Positions 1 to 7,741 of a stretch of DNA of 64,000 nt are shown one piece after another. Source of the stretch: Pseudomonas sp. G2-4 (lineage in GTDB: Bacteria; Pseudomonadota; Gammaproteobacteria; Pseudomonadales; Pseudomonadaceae). The first letter of the stretch is position 1; the number at the start of each line of letters is the position of its first letter. The notes under the pieces were generated by a model, which saw only the letters and a list, made by a program, of their open reading frames with translations, ran no database searches and was not told the DNA's origin. The DNA lies in contig NZ_CP125957.1 in NCBI RefSeq assembly GCF_030064125.1, forward strand, positions 5,326,501 to 5,390,500. Reading direction: 5' to 3'. A program made the translations under genes and the position numbers.

Positions 1-431
1 ACCTGATGCCCGCCCAGGAGCCCCTGGTCAAACGCAACACCCGCGAAGCCGACGATCAGCCGGCCAGCGACGACGCGCTGTTTGCCGACGCACAGGTGCC
101 CGTGGCCCTGATCGGTACCAGCTACAGCGCCAACCCCAACTGGAACTTCGTCGGTGCACTCAAGCAAGCCCTGCACAGCGACGTCGTGAACTACGCCGAA
201 GACGGCCATGGCCCGATTCTGCCGATGCTCAGCTACCTCAAGAGCGACGCCTTCAAGAACAGCCCGCCACAGGTGCTGATCTGGGAGTTTCCTGAACGTT
301 ATCTGCCTGTGAACAACGAAATCGGCGACGCCGACCCGCAGTGGGTCGCAGAGCTCAAGCAAGCCGGCGCCCGTCAACAGAACGTCGCCGCCAACACTCA
401 ATCCGAGACGCCCGACCGGGCGCAAAACTGA
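1..431 (+). CDS. algJ: Alginate O-acetyltransferase AlgJ, C-terminal part (5' end outside window)
   Basis: The reading frame is open from the left edge of the window and ends in TGA, so only the last ~142 codons of the gene are present. AlgJ is a periplasmic SGNH-hydrolase-like protein that works with AlgI, AlgF and AlgX to O-acetylate alginate. The visible part carries a GTSYS motif (Ser codon at 120-122), which fits the family's catalytic serine; the Asp-x-His pair would lie upstream, outside the window. A WEFPERYL block follows. The tail is rich in Gln/Asn/Ala and probably disordered. algF begins 14 bases after the stop, the expected order. Identification rests on this motif plus context; AlgX is related but is normally encoded further upstream. 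Confidence 0.85.
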   Translation, partial: LMPAQEPLVKRNTREADDQPASDDALFADAQVPVALIGTSYSANPNWNFVGALKQALHSDVVNYAEDGHGPILPMLSYLKSDAFKNSPPQVLIWEFPERYLPVNNEIGDADPQWVAELKQAGARQQNVAANTQSETPDRAQN

Positions 432-445
432 AAGAGAGGTCCACC

Positions 446-1111
446 ATGACTTTCAACACTACTCCTCGCCGTCTCGCAGCTCGCTCCCTCAAAGCCGTTG
501 CCCTCGTCGCCAGCATGAGCGCCCTTTCCCTGTCTGCCTTTGCAGGTGATTCGGCCCTGTACGGCCCAGTCGCGCCAAAGGGCTCGAGCTTCGTACGGAT
601 CTACAACGCCAGCAACGCCGAAGTCAGCGCTACCGTCGGCAGCACCAACCTCAGCGAAGTGGCCCCCTTGGCCAGCAGTGACTTCAGCTTCATGCCCGGC
701 GGCGACTACAGCGCCAAGGTCGGCAGCCAGACCGTTCCGGTTAAACTGGCCCCCGATCACTATTACACCCTGGTCAACAACGCCAGCGGCCAGCCTCAAC
801 TGATCGAAGAGCCGCCGTTCAAGAACAAGCAGAAATCCCTGGTTCGCGTGCAGAACCTCACCGACAAGGCACTGACCCTCAAGACCGCCGATGGCAAGAC
901 CGAAGTGGTGCCGAACGTGGCCGCCAAAGGCCGTGGCGAACGTGAAATCAACCCGGTGAAAGTGACCCTGGCGCTGTTCGAGGGCGACAAGAAAGTCGGC
1001 GACCTCAAGCCCGTGGCCCTGGAGCGCGGCGAAGCCGCCGTGCTGTACGTCACCGGTTCAGGCAGCAGCCTGTCGCCAGTGTGGGTGAAGCGCCCGACGT
1101 CGACCCGCTGA
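446..1111 (+). CDS. algF: Alginate O-acetylation adaptor AlgF
   Basis: Predicted 221-residue secreted protein, close to the usual AlgF length. The N-terminus has twin Arg and Lys charges, a hydrophobic core and an AFA-type signal peptidase site near residue 33. The mature part is two beta-rich halves (FVRIYNASNAEVSATVG and LVRVQNLTDKALTLKTAD are similar openings), matching the two-domain AlgF architecture. It is needed for acetyl transfer onto polymannuronate in the periplasm. The ATG at 446 has GAGAGG just upstream; a longer in-frame opening from 341 overlaps algJ and lacks a ribosome site, so it was not used. The gene lies between algJ and algA as in other pseudomonads. Confidence 0.93.
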   Translation: MTFNTTPRRLAARSLKAVALVASMSALSLSAFAGDSALYGPVAPKGSSFVRIYNASNAEVSATVGSTNLSEVAPLASSDFSFMPGGDYSAKVGSQTVPVKLAPDHYYTLVNNASGQPQLIEEPPFKNKQKSLVRVQNLTDKALTLKTADGKTEVVPNVAAKGRGEREINPVKVTLALFEGDKKVGDLKPVALERGEAAVLYVTGSGSSLSPVWVKRPTSTR

Positions 1112-1139
1112 TGAATTTTCCTGACTGACGCTGTGCCCT

Positions 1140-1228
1140 GTGGGAGCGAGCTTGCTCGCGATAGCTATCTGACATTCAACATGGATGTCGATTGATACAC
1201 CGCCATCGCGAGCAAGCTCGCTCCCACA
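1140..1228. repeat. REPIN (type I REP pair) between algF and algA
   Basis: Two inverted copies of a REP unit, GTGGGAGCGAGCTTGCTCGC and its reverse complement, flank a ~38-bp spacer. The first copy reads GCGATA rather than GCGATGG at its end. The pair fills most of the 216-bp gap between algF and algA and could fold into a long hairpin in the operon transcript. Confidence 0.93.
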
Positions 1229-1327
1229 CTGGACACAGGCGTCATTCAGGCACGGAACAACAACAAGAGAGTGAAACGACAGAACGCAGTAGCTCTAAAA
1301 CCATTTCGATTTGTAGGAGTAACAAAC

Positions 1328-2779
1328 ATGATTCCGGTGATCTTGTCAGGTGGTAGCGGCTCACGTCTTTGGCCGCTTTCGCGCAAGCAATTCCCTAAAC
1401 AGTTCCTGGCTCTGACCGGCGAACACACCCTGTTCCAGCAGACCATCGAGCGCCTGGTGTTCGAAGGCATGGACACGCCGATCGTGGTCTGCAACAAAGA
1501 CCACCGTTTCATCGTCAACGAACAGTTGAGCAACCGCAAACTGGAAGCCCAGCGCATCCTGATGGAACCGTTCGGGCGCAACACCGCACCGGCCGTGGCG
1601 CTGACCGCGATGATGCTGGTCAATGAAGGTCGCGACGAGCTGATGCTGGTGCTGCCGGCCGACCACGTGATCGAAGACCAGAAAGCCCTGCAACGCGCCC
1701 TGGCCCTGGCCACCGTGGCCGCCGAGCGTGGCGAAATGGTGCTGTTCGGTGTGCCGGCCACCAAGCCGGAAACCGGCTATGGCTACATCAAGTCGACCAA
1801 CGATGCGCTGCTGCCTGAAGGCGTGAGCCGTGTCTCGCACTTCGTCGAAAAACCCGACGTCAAGCGCGCCACCGAGTTCGTTAACGCCGGCGGTTATTTC
1901 TGGAACAGCGGCATGTTCCTGTTCCGCGCCAGCCGTTTCCTCGAAGAGCTGAAAAAGCACGATCCGGACATCTACGACACTTGCCTGCTGACCCTGGAGC
2001 GCAGTGAACAGACGGCTGACACCATCACCCTCGATGAAGCCACCTTCGCCTGCTGCCCGGACAACTCCATCGACTACGCGGTGATGGAAAAGACCCAGCG
2101 CGCCTGCGTGGTACCGCTGTCGGCGGGCTGGAGCGATGTCGGTTGCTGGGCGTCGCTGTGGGAAGTCAACGAAAAAGACACCCACGGCAACGTCACCAAA
2201 GGCGACGTGGTGCTCCAGGACAGCCGCAACTGCATGATCCATGGCAACGGCAAACTGGTGTCGGTGATCGGCCTGGACAACATCGTGGTGGTCGAAACCA
2301 AGGACGCCATGATGATCGCCCACAAGGACAAGGTCCAAGGCGTCAAGCAGATGGTCAACACTCTCAATGCACAGGGCCGTACCGAAACCCAGAACCATTG
2401 CGAGGTCTATCGTCCGTGGGGTTCCTATGACTCGGTGGACATGGGCGGCCGCTTCCAGGTCAAGCACATCTCGGTCAAGCCGGGCGCGTGCCTGTCCCTG
2501 CAGATGCACCACCACCGCGCCGAACACTGGATCGTGGTCAGCGGCACCGCTGAAGTGACCTGCGATGAAAACGTGTTCCTGCTCTGCGAAAACCAGTCGA
2601 CCTATATCCCGATCGCATCGGTTCACCGTCTGCGCAACCCGGGCAAGATCCCGCTGGAAATCATCGAAGTGCAGTCCGGCAGCTACCTGGGCGAAGATGA
2701 CATCGAACGCTTCGAAGACATCTACGGTCGCTCCACCCCGATCGAACGCGGCGTGTCGGTGAAAACCATCGCGCAGTAA
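1328..2779 (+). CDS. algA: Mannose-1-phosphate guanylyltransferase / mannose-6-phosphate isomerase
   Basis: Bifunctional cytoplasmic enzyme of 483 residues (family about 480) that isomerises fructose-6-P to mannose-6-P and later makes GDP-mannose for alginate. The N-terminal nucleotidyltransferase has the signature LSGGSGSRLWPLSR at residues 6-19 and the FVEKP sugar-phosphate motif near residues 172-176. The C-terminal cupin isomerase has the metal-binding QMHHHRAEHW motif near residues 391-400. The ATG at 1328 is preceded by AGGAG with good spacing; an in-frame GTG at 1271 is less likely. It is the last gene of the alginate operon, followed by a strong terminator. The closest alternative, a WbpW/PslB paralogue, is made unlikely by the position next to algF. 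Confidence 0.96.
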   Translation: MIPVILSGGSGSRLWPLSRKQFPKQFLALTGEHTLFQQTIERLVFEGMDTPIVVCNKDHRFIVNEQLSNRKLEAQRILMEPFGRNTAPAVALTAMMLVNEGRDELMLVLPADHVIEDQKALQRALALATVAAERGEMVLFGVPATKPETGYGYIKSTNDALLPEGVSRVSHFVEKPDVKRATEFVNAGGYFWNSGMFLFRASRFLEELKKHDPDIYDTCLLTLERSEQTADTITLDEATFACCPDNSIDYAVMEKTQRACVVPLSAGWSDVGCWASLWEVNEKDTHGNVTKGDVVLQDSRNCMIHGNGKLVSVIGLDNIVVVETKDAMMIAHKDKVQGVKQMVNTLNAQGRTETQNHCEVYRPWGSYDSVDMGGRFQVKHISVKPGACLSLQMHHHRAEHWIVVSGTAEVTCDENVFLLCENQSTYIPIASVHRLRNPGKIPLEIIEVQSGSYLGEDDIERFEDIYGRSTPIERGVSVKTIAQ

Positions 2780-2796
2780 AGATCAGTCGAACAAGA

Positions 2797-2854
2797 AGCC
2801 CCCGTCCAGCCCACTGCGTCCCCTATCCGCAGTGGGTTGGGTGGGGGCTTTTTT
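2797..2854 (+). terminator. Rho-independent terminator of the alginate operon
   Basis: A long GC-rich inverted repeat (AGCCCCC...CAGCCCACTGCG / CGCAGTGGGTTG...GGGGGCT) is followed directly by a T run. It starts 17 bases after the algA stop codon. Confidence 0.93.
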
Positions 2855-2942
2855 CATGAAGCTTTTGCCAGGGGGCTATCATCGCTTCAACACGGGCCGT
2901 TCCCTTCGGTAGGATGTGCCTACGGTCTCGGAGGCTTCAACC

Positions 2943-3407
2943 ATGCTCATCGGCGTCTTGCTGGTCATCACCTGGCTCATCCTGTTGTTGCGCTACCCGG
3001 CCAAGGCCTTGCCGGTGTCCCTGGCCGCGTTCGTCGGGCTGGGACTGGTGGCCGCCTGGGTGCTCTGGCAGGAAAACCGCGACACCCGGCAATTGGCGCG
3101 CCTGGAGCTGCGCATCGCCTACGCCCCCGAACACTGCCCCGCCGACCGACCACTGTCGCTGACCCTGAACAACGGCAACGACGTACCGCTGACCGAACTG
3201 CATTGGCGCATCGCCGCCTATGCGCCGGGCGATACCATCAACCTGGCCGACACCCCCTACACCGCGCCCCGCTACCGTGGCCCGGGTGAACTGCAAGCCG
3301 GCGCCAGCTGGCAGGACTGTCTGCCCCTGCCCACCCTGCGTCCCGGCTATCGCCCGCAAACCCTGGAGTTTCGCGCCGAGCGATTGCAAGGTAGTTTCTC
3401 CAACTGA
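2943..3407 (+). CDS. Small two-helix membrane protein of unknown function
   Basis: Predicted 154 residues. Two hydrophobic segments (about residues 2-16 and 22-42) form a hairpin or anchor, followed by a soluble domain of about 110 residues with the pattern LxLTLNNGNDVPLTELHWRI, typical of a beta-sandwich exposed at the membrane. The ATG at 2943 has GGAGG eight bases upstream; the frame also opens at 2916 without a ribosome site. I recognise it only as a pseudomonad conserved protein, sometimes loosely labelled multidrug transporter; nothing in the sequence supports transport. It sits between the alg terminator and an SDR gene and may be co-transcribed with the latter, 34 bases downstream. 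Confidence 0.75.
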   Translation: MLIGVLLVITWLILLLRYPAKALPVSLAAFVGLGLVAAWVLWQENRDTRQLARLELRIAYAPEHCPADRPLSLTLNNGNDVPLTELHWRIAAYAPGDTINLADTPYTAPRYRGPGELQAGASWQDCLPLPTLRPGYRPQTLEFRAERLQGSFSN

Positions 3408-3441
3408 TCGCCCTTCCCTTCTTTTGCACAAGGACCGCGCC

Positions 3442-4266
3442 ATGCCCGTTGCGTTGATTACCGGATGTTCCAGCGGCATTGGCCGCGCCCTCGCCGACGC
3501 CTTCAAGGTGGCCGGGTATGAGGTCTGGGCCAGCGCACGCAAAGCCGAGGACGTGGCGGTACTCAGCGCTGCCGGGTTCATCGCCGTGCAACTGGACGTG
3601 AACGACGGCCAGGCCCTGGATCAGTTGAGTGAGCGGATCAACCAGCAGCACGGTGGCCTCGATGTGCTGATCAACAATGCCGGTTACGGCGCCATGGGGC
3701 CGCTGCTGGACGGCGGTGTACCGGCCATGCAGCGTCAATTCGAAACCAACGTGTTCGCGGTCGTCGGGGTGACCCGTGCACTGTTCCCGGTGCTGCGTCG
3801 GGCCAAGGGCCTGGTGGTGAACATCGGCAGCGTTTCCGGGGTATTGGTCACACCGTTCGCCGGCGCCTATTGCGCCTCGAAGGCGGCGGTGCATGCCCTG
3901 AGCGATGCGCTGCGCATGGAACTGGCGCCGTTCGGTATCCGCGTGATGGAAGTCCAGCCTGGCGCCATTGCTTCAAGTTTCGCCAAGAATGCCGGCCATG
4001 AAGCCGAACAGTTGATCAACGAGCAATCGCCCTGGTGGCCCCTGCGCGAGGGCATCCGTGCCCGGGCCAAGGCGTCCCAGGACAAACCGACCCCGGCCAG
4101 CGAGTTCGCCGCCGGGCTGCTCAAGGCCGCGCAACAACCCAAACCACCCCGCCTGCTGCGCCTGGGCAATGGCAGCCGGGCGTTGCCGTTGATGGCCGGG
4201 TTGCTGCCCAAGGGGTTGCTGGAGAAGGGGTTGAGGAAGCGGTTTGGGTTGGGTGGGCTGCTGTAA
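3442..4266 (+). CDS. SDR-family NAD(P)-dependent oxidoreductase
   Basis: Classical short-chain dehydrogenase, 274 residues. Rossmann glycine motif TGCSSGIG at residues 7-14, NNAG at 78-81, catalytic Ser in the NIGSVSG block (127-133), and YCASK giving Tyr143 and Lys147. The C-terminal ~50 residues, rich in Leu, Gly and Lys/Arg, extend past the core fold and may hold the protein to the membrane. The substrate cannot be read from the sequence. The ATG at 3442 follows AAGGA with correct spacing. The downstream gap is filled by a REPIN. Confidence 0.9.
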   Translation: MPVALITGCSSGIGRALADAFKVAGYEVWASARKAEDVAVLSAAGFIAVQLDVNDGQALDQLSERINQQHGGLDVLINNAGYGAMGPLLDGGVPAMQRQFETNVFAVVGVTRALFPVLRRAKGLVVNIGSVSGVLVTPFAGAYCASKAAVHALSDALRMELAPFGIRVMEVQPGAIASSFAKNAGHEAEQLINEQSPWWPLREGIRARAKASQDKPTPASEFAAGLLKAAQQPKPPRLLRLGNGSRALPLMAGLLPKGLLEKGLRKRFGLGGLL

Positions 4267-4293
4267 CTATCAAGGGCTGGCGAGCTGTGCTGT

Positions 4294-4426
4294 TGTGGCG
4301 AGGGAGCTTGCTCCCGCTGGGTGGCGAAGCCGCCCCAAACCAGGCATTGCGGTGCGGCAGATCAAGGGTGGCGTCCAGGATGCGACTGCTGCGCAGCCGA
4401 ACGGGAGCAAGCTCCCTCGCCACAGG
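4294..4426. repeat. REPIN (type II REP pair)
   Basis: Two inverted copies of the second REP family in this window, GTGGCGAGGGAGCTTGCTCC and its complement, at the convergent junction between the SDR gene and the efflux operon. Confidence 0.92.
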
Positions 4427-4471
4427 AATGGGGGGGTGACAAGCCTCTTTGTCACCCCTGCCACCGTCACC

Positions 4472-5341
4472 TCAGCGCTGGGTTTGTGGTTCAAGCACCA
4501 CCGTACAGGTCATCCCCGCCGCCAACAGCACGCCATCGGGCACTTCATCGAGATGAATCCGCACCGGCACCCGCTGGGCCAGGCGTACCCAGTTGAAGGT
4601 CGGGTTGACGTCGGCGATCAGTTCGCGGCTTGCCGGGTTGTCGCGGTCGTAGATGCCCCGGGAGACGCTTTCCACATGGCCCTTGAGCACTTCACCGCTC
4701 ATCAACTGCAACTGCGCCGCATCGCCTATCCGCACCTTGGGCAATTTGGTCTCTTCGAAATAGCCGTAGACCCAGAACGAATGCATGTCCACCACGGCCA
4801 TCTTCGCCTCGCCGATGCGCGCATAGTCGCCGCGATGGACGTTGAGGTTGGTGACGTAGCCGTCCACCGCCGCGCGGACTTCGGTGCGCGCCAGGTTCAG
4901 CTCGGCCGCCTCCAGTTGCGCCTGGGCGTGCTGGTAATCGGCCAGGGCCGAGTCGGCGATGTTACTGGCGTCGTCGCGGTTTTCCCGGGAGATCACCAGG
5001 CTGTCCAGGTCGGCGCGGCGATGGGCGTTGACCTTGCGCATTTCCCAGGTGGCCTTGCGCGACGCCACCAGGGCGCGCGCCTGCTTGACCGCAATGCGGT
5101 AGTGCTCCGGGTCGATGCGCATCAGCAGGTCGCCCTTGTTCACCCGTTGGTTGTCACGCACCGGCACTTCCACCACCTCGCCACTGACATCGGCGGCGAC
5201 GTTGATGATGTCGGCCCGCACCCGGCCATCGCGGGTCCAGGGGGTATTCATGTAATGCACCCACAGCGTACGGCCGATCCACAGCGCCAAGGCCAGCACC
5301 AACAACGTCGCCAGCAGGCTGAAAAACTTTTTCATTCGCAT
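4472..5341 (-). CDS. HlyD-type periplasmic adaptor of an aromatic-acid-type efflux pump
   Basis: Membrane fusion protein of about 289 residues, similar in layout to AaeA/EmrA-like adaptors. One N-terminal membrane helix (about residues 6-24), then the lipoyl half-motif (SGEVVEVPVRDNQRVNKGD), an alpha-hairpin coiled coil, the second lipoyl half (VRAAVDGYVTNLNVHRGDY) and a beta-barrel domain (SFWVYGYFEETKLPKV). It should link the inner-membrane FUSC protein to the outer-membrane factor. Start: the ATG at 5341 gives MRMKKFF, a second ATG lies at 5335, and a TTG at 5350 also exists. It is last in the operon, 5 bases after the DUF1656 stop. Confidence 0.88.
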   Translation of the reverse strand: MRMKKFFSLLATLLVLALALWIGRTLWVHYMNTPWTRDGRVRADIINVAADVSGEVVEVPVRDNQRVNKGDLLMRIDPEHYRIAVKQARALVASRKATWEMRKVNAHRRADLDSLVISRENRDDASNIADSALADYQHAQAQLEAAELNLARTEVRAAVDGYVTNLNVHRGDYARIGEAKMAVVDMHSFWVYGYFEETKLPKVRIGDAAQLQLMSGEVLKGHVESVSRGIYDRDNPASRELIADVNPTFNWVRLAQRVPVRIHLDEVPDGVLLAAGMTCTVVLEPQTQR

Positions 5342-5346
5342 CGATC

Positions 5347-5547
5347 TCAACGGTAGACCGTCAGCGCCAGCGCGCCGAACAGGCAGGTAAACAGACTCAG
5401 GCGCAGCAGCGCCGGGTGCCAGAAAAAGCGGTACAGGTCCAACCCCGACAGGAAACGGTCCAGCGCCCAGGCCAAGCCAGCGGCGATGAAAAACATCAGG
5501 GTCATGGTGGGCATGTACACGCCATGGAAGGCGATCTCACGGGGCAT
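5347..5547 (-). CDS. DUF1656 small membrane protein of the FUSC efflux operon
   Basis: Predicted 66 residues with two hydrophobic helices (TLMFFIAAGLAWALD and ALLRLSLFTCLFGALALTV). Proteins of this size and kind (DUF1656, AaeX-like) regularly sit between FUSC permeases and their adaptors; their role is not established. The start at 5547 (MPREIAFHGVYMP) overlaps the end of the FUSC gene by 11 bases; the longer frame to 5589 lies wholly inside that gene and is rejected. Confidence 0.85.
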   Translation of the reverse strand: MPREIAFHGVYMPTMTLMFFIAAGLAWALDRFLSGLDLYRFFWHPALLRLSLFTCLFGALALTVYR

Positions 5548-7741
5548 GTTCAGGTTCCAGGGACAACGGTGTGGCATGCGGCATGGCATAGCCGGCCAAG
5601 GGCGATTGCGGGTCGAGCAGCGATGTACGAATGAAATGCAGATAGCTTTTCACCCGGCGCAGGGCCGAGGTGTCGAAATGCGGCGCGAAGGGTTCGTCGC
5701 TGGCCTGTACGCGACTGATGGCGTGGTCCACCGCCACCAAGGCACGTTCCAGATTGTTCTGCCCCGGCTGGCGGAACAGGCGCACCAGCGCCCGCCCCAT
5801 CACGCGGATCGCCTGGCGCCACGGCTGGCTTTCGGCATAGGCAGGATGCACCGGCAAGATCGCCTGTTCCTTGCGCAACTCGATGATCGCGTGCCCGACT
5901 TCCAGCACCACGAACATCCAACGCAGCAGATCCCGTTGCACCCGGGGCTGCCCCGCCGCCAGCCCGTAGGCTTGGTGCAGCAAGTCGCGGGTACCACTTT
6001 CAAAGCGCGATGCCAGGCCCTTGAGCTTGTCGCTGATGGCAAACACCACTTGTTCGCGCAAATCCTGTTCAAGCCGGCGCCACAACCAGCGGCTATTGGG
6101 CGGCAGGATGATCGCCCCGGCGGCGGCGCACACCAGCATGCCGAGGATCATCGCGAGGTAATCGTTGATGAAGGCGTAGGGGTTGTAGACCGTCAGGTTG
6201 TCCGGCACCGAGCCGGTGCTGAAAAAGATCAGCAGCCCCAGCCCGACCCCGGCGTATTGCGGCCGGGAGCTGAGGAATGATCCGAGCATGATCACCGGTG
6301 CCAACATCACGCAAAGCAGGGGGAAGCCGTCGATCAGAGGGAAGATGAAAAACATCTCGATGAAGCCGATCACCGCGCCGAACAGCGTGCCGCAGGCCAT
6401 CTGGAATGCCATGCGCTTGGGGTTCGGCGTCGCGGCTGACAAGCCCACCGTGGCCGCGGCGATCATGGTCATGGTCGAACCGCTCGGCCAGGCCGTGGCG
6501 ACCCAATAGCTGCCCAGTACCAACAGGATGAAGGCGGCACGAAAACCTGAAGCGGCCGCCGCCAACCCGTTGGTTTTTGGCACGAACGGTTCATCCCAGC
6601 GTTCGCGTTCGTGCCGATGGTCGGCCAGGGATGCGTGAGTCAAGGCGTAGCCGTGTAAATCGTCGACAAAGCGATAAAGCAATTCGTAGGCCGTGTGGAA
6701 GTCCAGTTGCGCCCTATCACTGGGCGCCGTTTCCTGGAACAACGCCCGCAGTCGCCGGACCTGGGCCGGCAACTCAGCCTTGTAATCGGCCAGCACCGCC
6801 GCCAGACGCGCCGCATCGGCGTCGGTCAGGGCCCGTGCACTGAAACCGTCGAGCAATTCAGCCAACGTTTGCAAACCGGGTTTGATGGCGCACACCACGT
6901 GATCGTCCGCACTGCTGCGCAAGCGCTCCAGCAACTGATGCAAGGCATTGAAACGGGTGGTGATGCCCATGAACTCGCTGTTCAAGCGACTCAGCCGGCC
7001 GTTGCGCCGACGCATGTGCGGGTCTTCGAACACGGTCACGCTGCGCAGGCTTTCCAGGCCCACTGCTTCGGCAATGAAGCCCACATTGCGCGCCTCGAAC
7101 GCCTCTCGTTGGCTGCGCTCGCGCAAGCCATCGGTGACGAACAGGGCAAACACCCCAAAGCGCTGGTACAAGGCGTTGCGCATCGCGGCGCTGGCGGTTT
7201 GCGGCAGGATCGCGGCGCTGACCAGAGTGGCGCAGACAATCCCCAAGGAAATTTCCAGCACCCGCCAGACCGCCGCCATGAATGCCCCTTCCGGATGGGC
7301 CAGGGCCGGCAGACCGATCATCGCCGCGGTGTAGCCCGCCAGTACGAAGCCATAAGCCCGGAAGTTACGATAACGCGCCGCACCGGCCGAACAGAGGCCG
7401 ACCCAGATCGCCAGGCAGCCGAGAAACAGTTCGGTGCTCTGGGCAAACAAGGCGATCAGCGCCACCATCACCGTCGAGCCGGCCAAGGTGCCGAGAAAAC
7501 GATAGAAGCTCTTGGCGAACACTTGGCCGCTCTGGGGCTGCATGACGATGAACACAGTGATCATGGCCGTGCGCGGCTGCGGCAGCTCCAGGCGCATCGC
7601 CAGCCATAGCGTCAAGAACGCGGCAAACAGGACCTTGAAGATGTAGACCCAGGTCACTCCGTCGCTGCGGGCCCAGTCGAAGAGGCCACGGCGCCATTCG
7701 AGGCGGTACAGCCAGCGTACGGGGGCGAGTAAAGACGTCAT
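5537..7741 (-). CDS. FUSC-family inner-membrane efflux permease
   Basis: About 734 residues in the FUSC/AaeB layout: an N-terminal block of membrane helices, a large cytoplasmic domain, then a second block of helices (FRAAFILLVLGSYWVATAWPS onward) and a soluble C-terminus. Such permeases export aromatic carboxylic acids and related compounds in AaeAB-type systems; the substrate here is unknown. The ATG at 7741 forms an ATGA overlap with the stop codon of the upstream outer-membrane factor. A second in-frame ATG at 7759 (MRKQRP) is possible. The frame remains open further upstream only because it runs through a REPIN (MARELAPAG...), which is not part of this protein. Confidence 0.9.
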   Translation of the reverse strand: MTSLLAPVRWLYRLEWRRGLFDWARSDGVTWVYIFKVLFAAFLTLWLAMRLELPQPRTAMITVFIVMQPQSGQVFAKSFYRFLGTLAGSTVMVALIALFAQSTELFLGCLAIWVGLCSAGAARYRNFRAYGFVLAGYTAAMIGLPALAHPEGAFMAAVWRVLEISLGIVCATLVSAAILPQTASAAMRNALYQRFGVFALFVTDGLRERSQREAFEARNVGFIAEAVGLESLRSVTVFEDPHMRRRNGRLSRLNSEFMGITTRFNALHQLLERLRSSADDHVVCAIKPGLQTLAELLDGFSARALTDADAARLAAVLADYKAELPAQVRRLRALFQETAPSDRAQLDFHTAYELLYRFVDDLHGYALTHASLADHRHERERWDEPFVPKTNGLAAAASGFRAAFILLVLGSYWVATAWPSGSTMTMIAAATVGLSAATPNPKRMAFQMACGTLFGAVIGFIEMFFIFPLIDGFPLLCVMLAPVIMLGSFLSSRPQYAGVGLGLLIFFSTGSVPDNLTVYNPYAFINDYLAMILGMLVCAAAGAIILPPNSRWLWRRLEQDLREQVVFAISDKLKGLASRFESGTRDLLHQAYGLAAGQPRVQRDLLRWMFVVLEVGHAIIELRKEQAILPVHPAYAESQPWRQAIRVMGRALVRLFRQPGQNNLERALVAVDHAISRVQASDEPFAPHFDTSALRRVKSYLHFIRTSLLDPQSPLAGYAMPHATPLSLEPEHAP

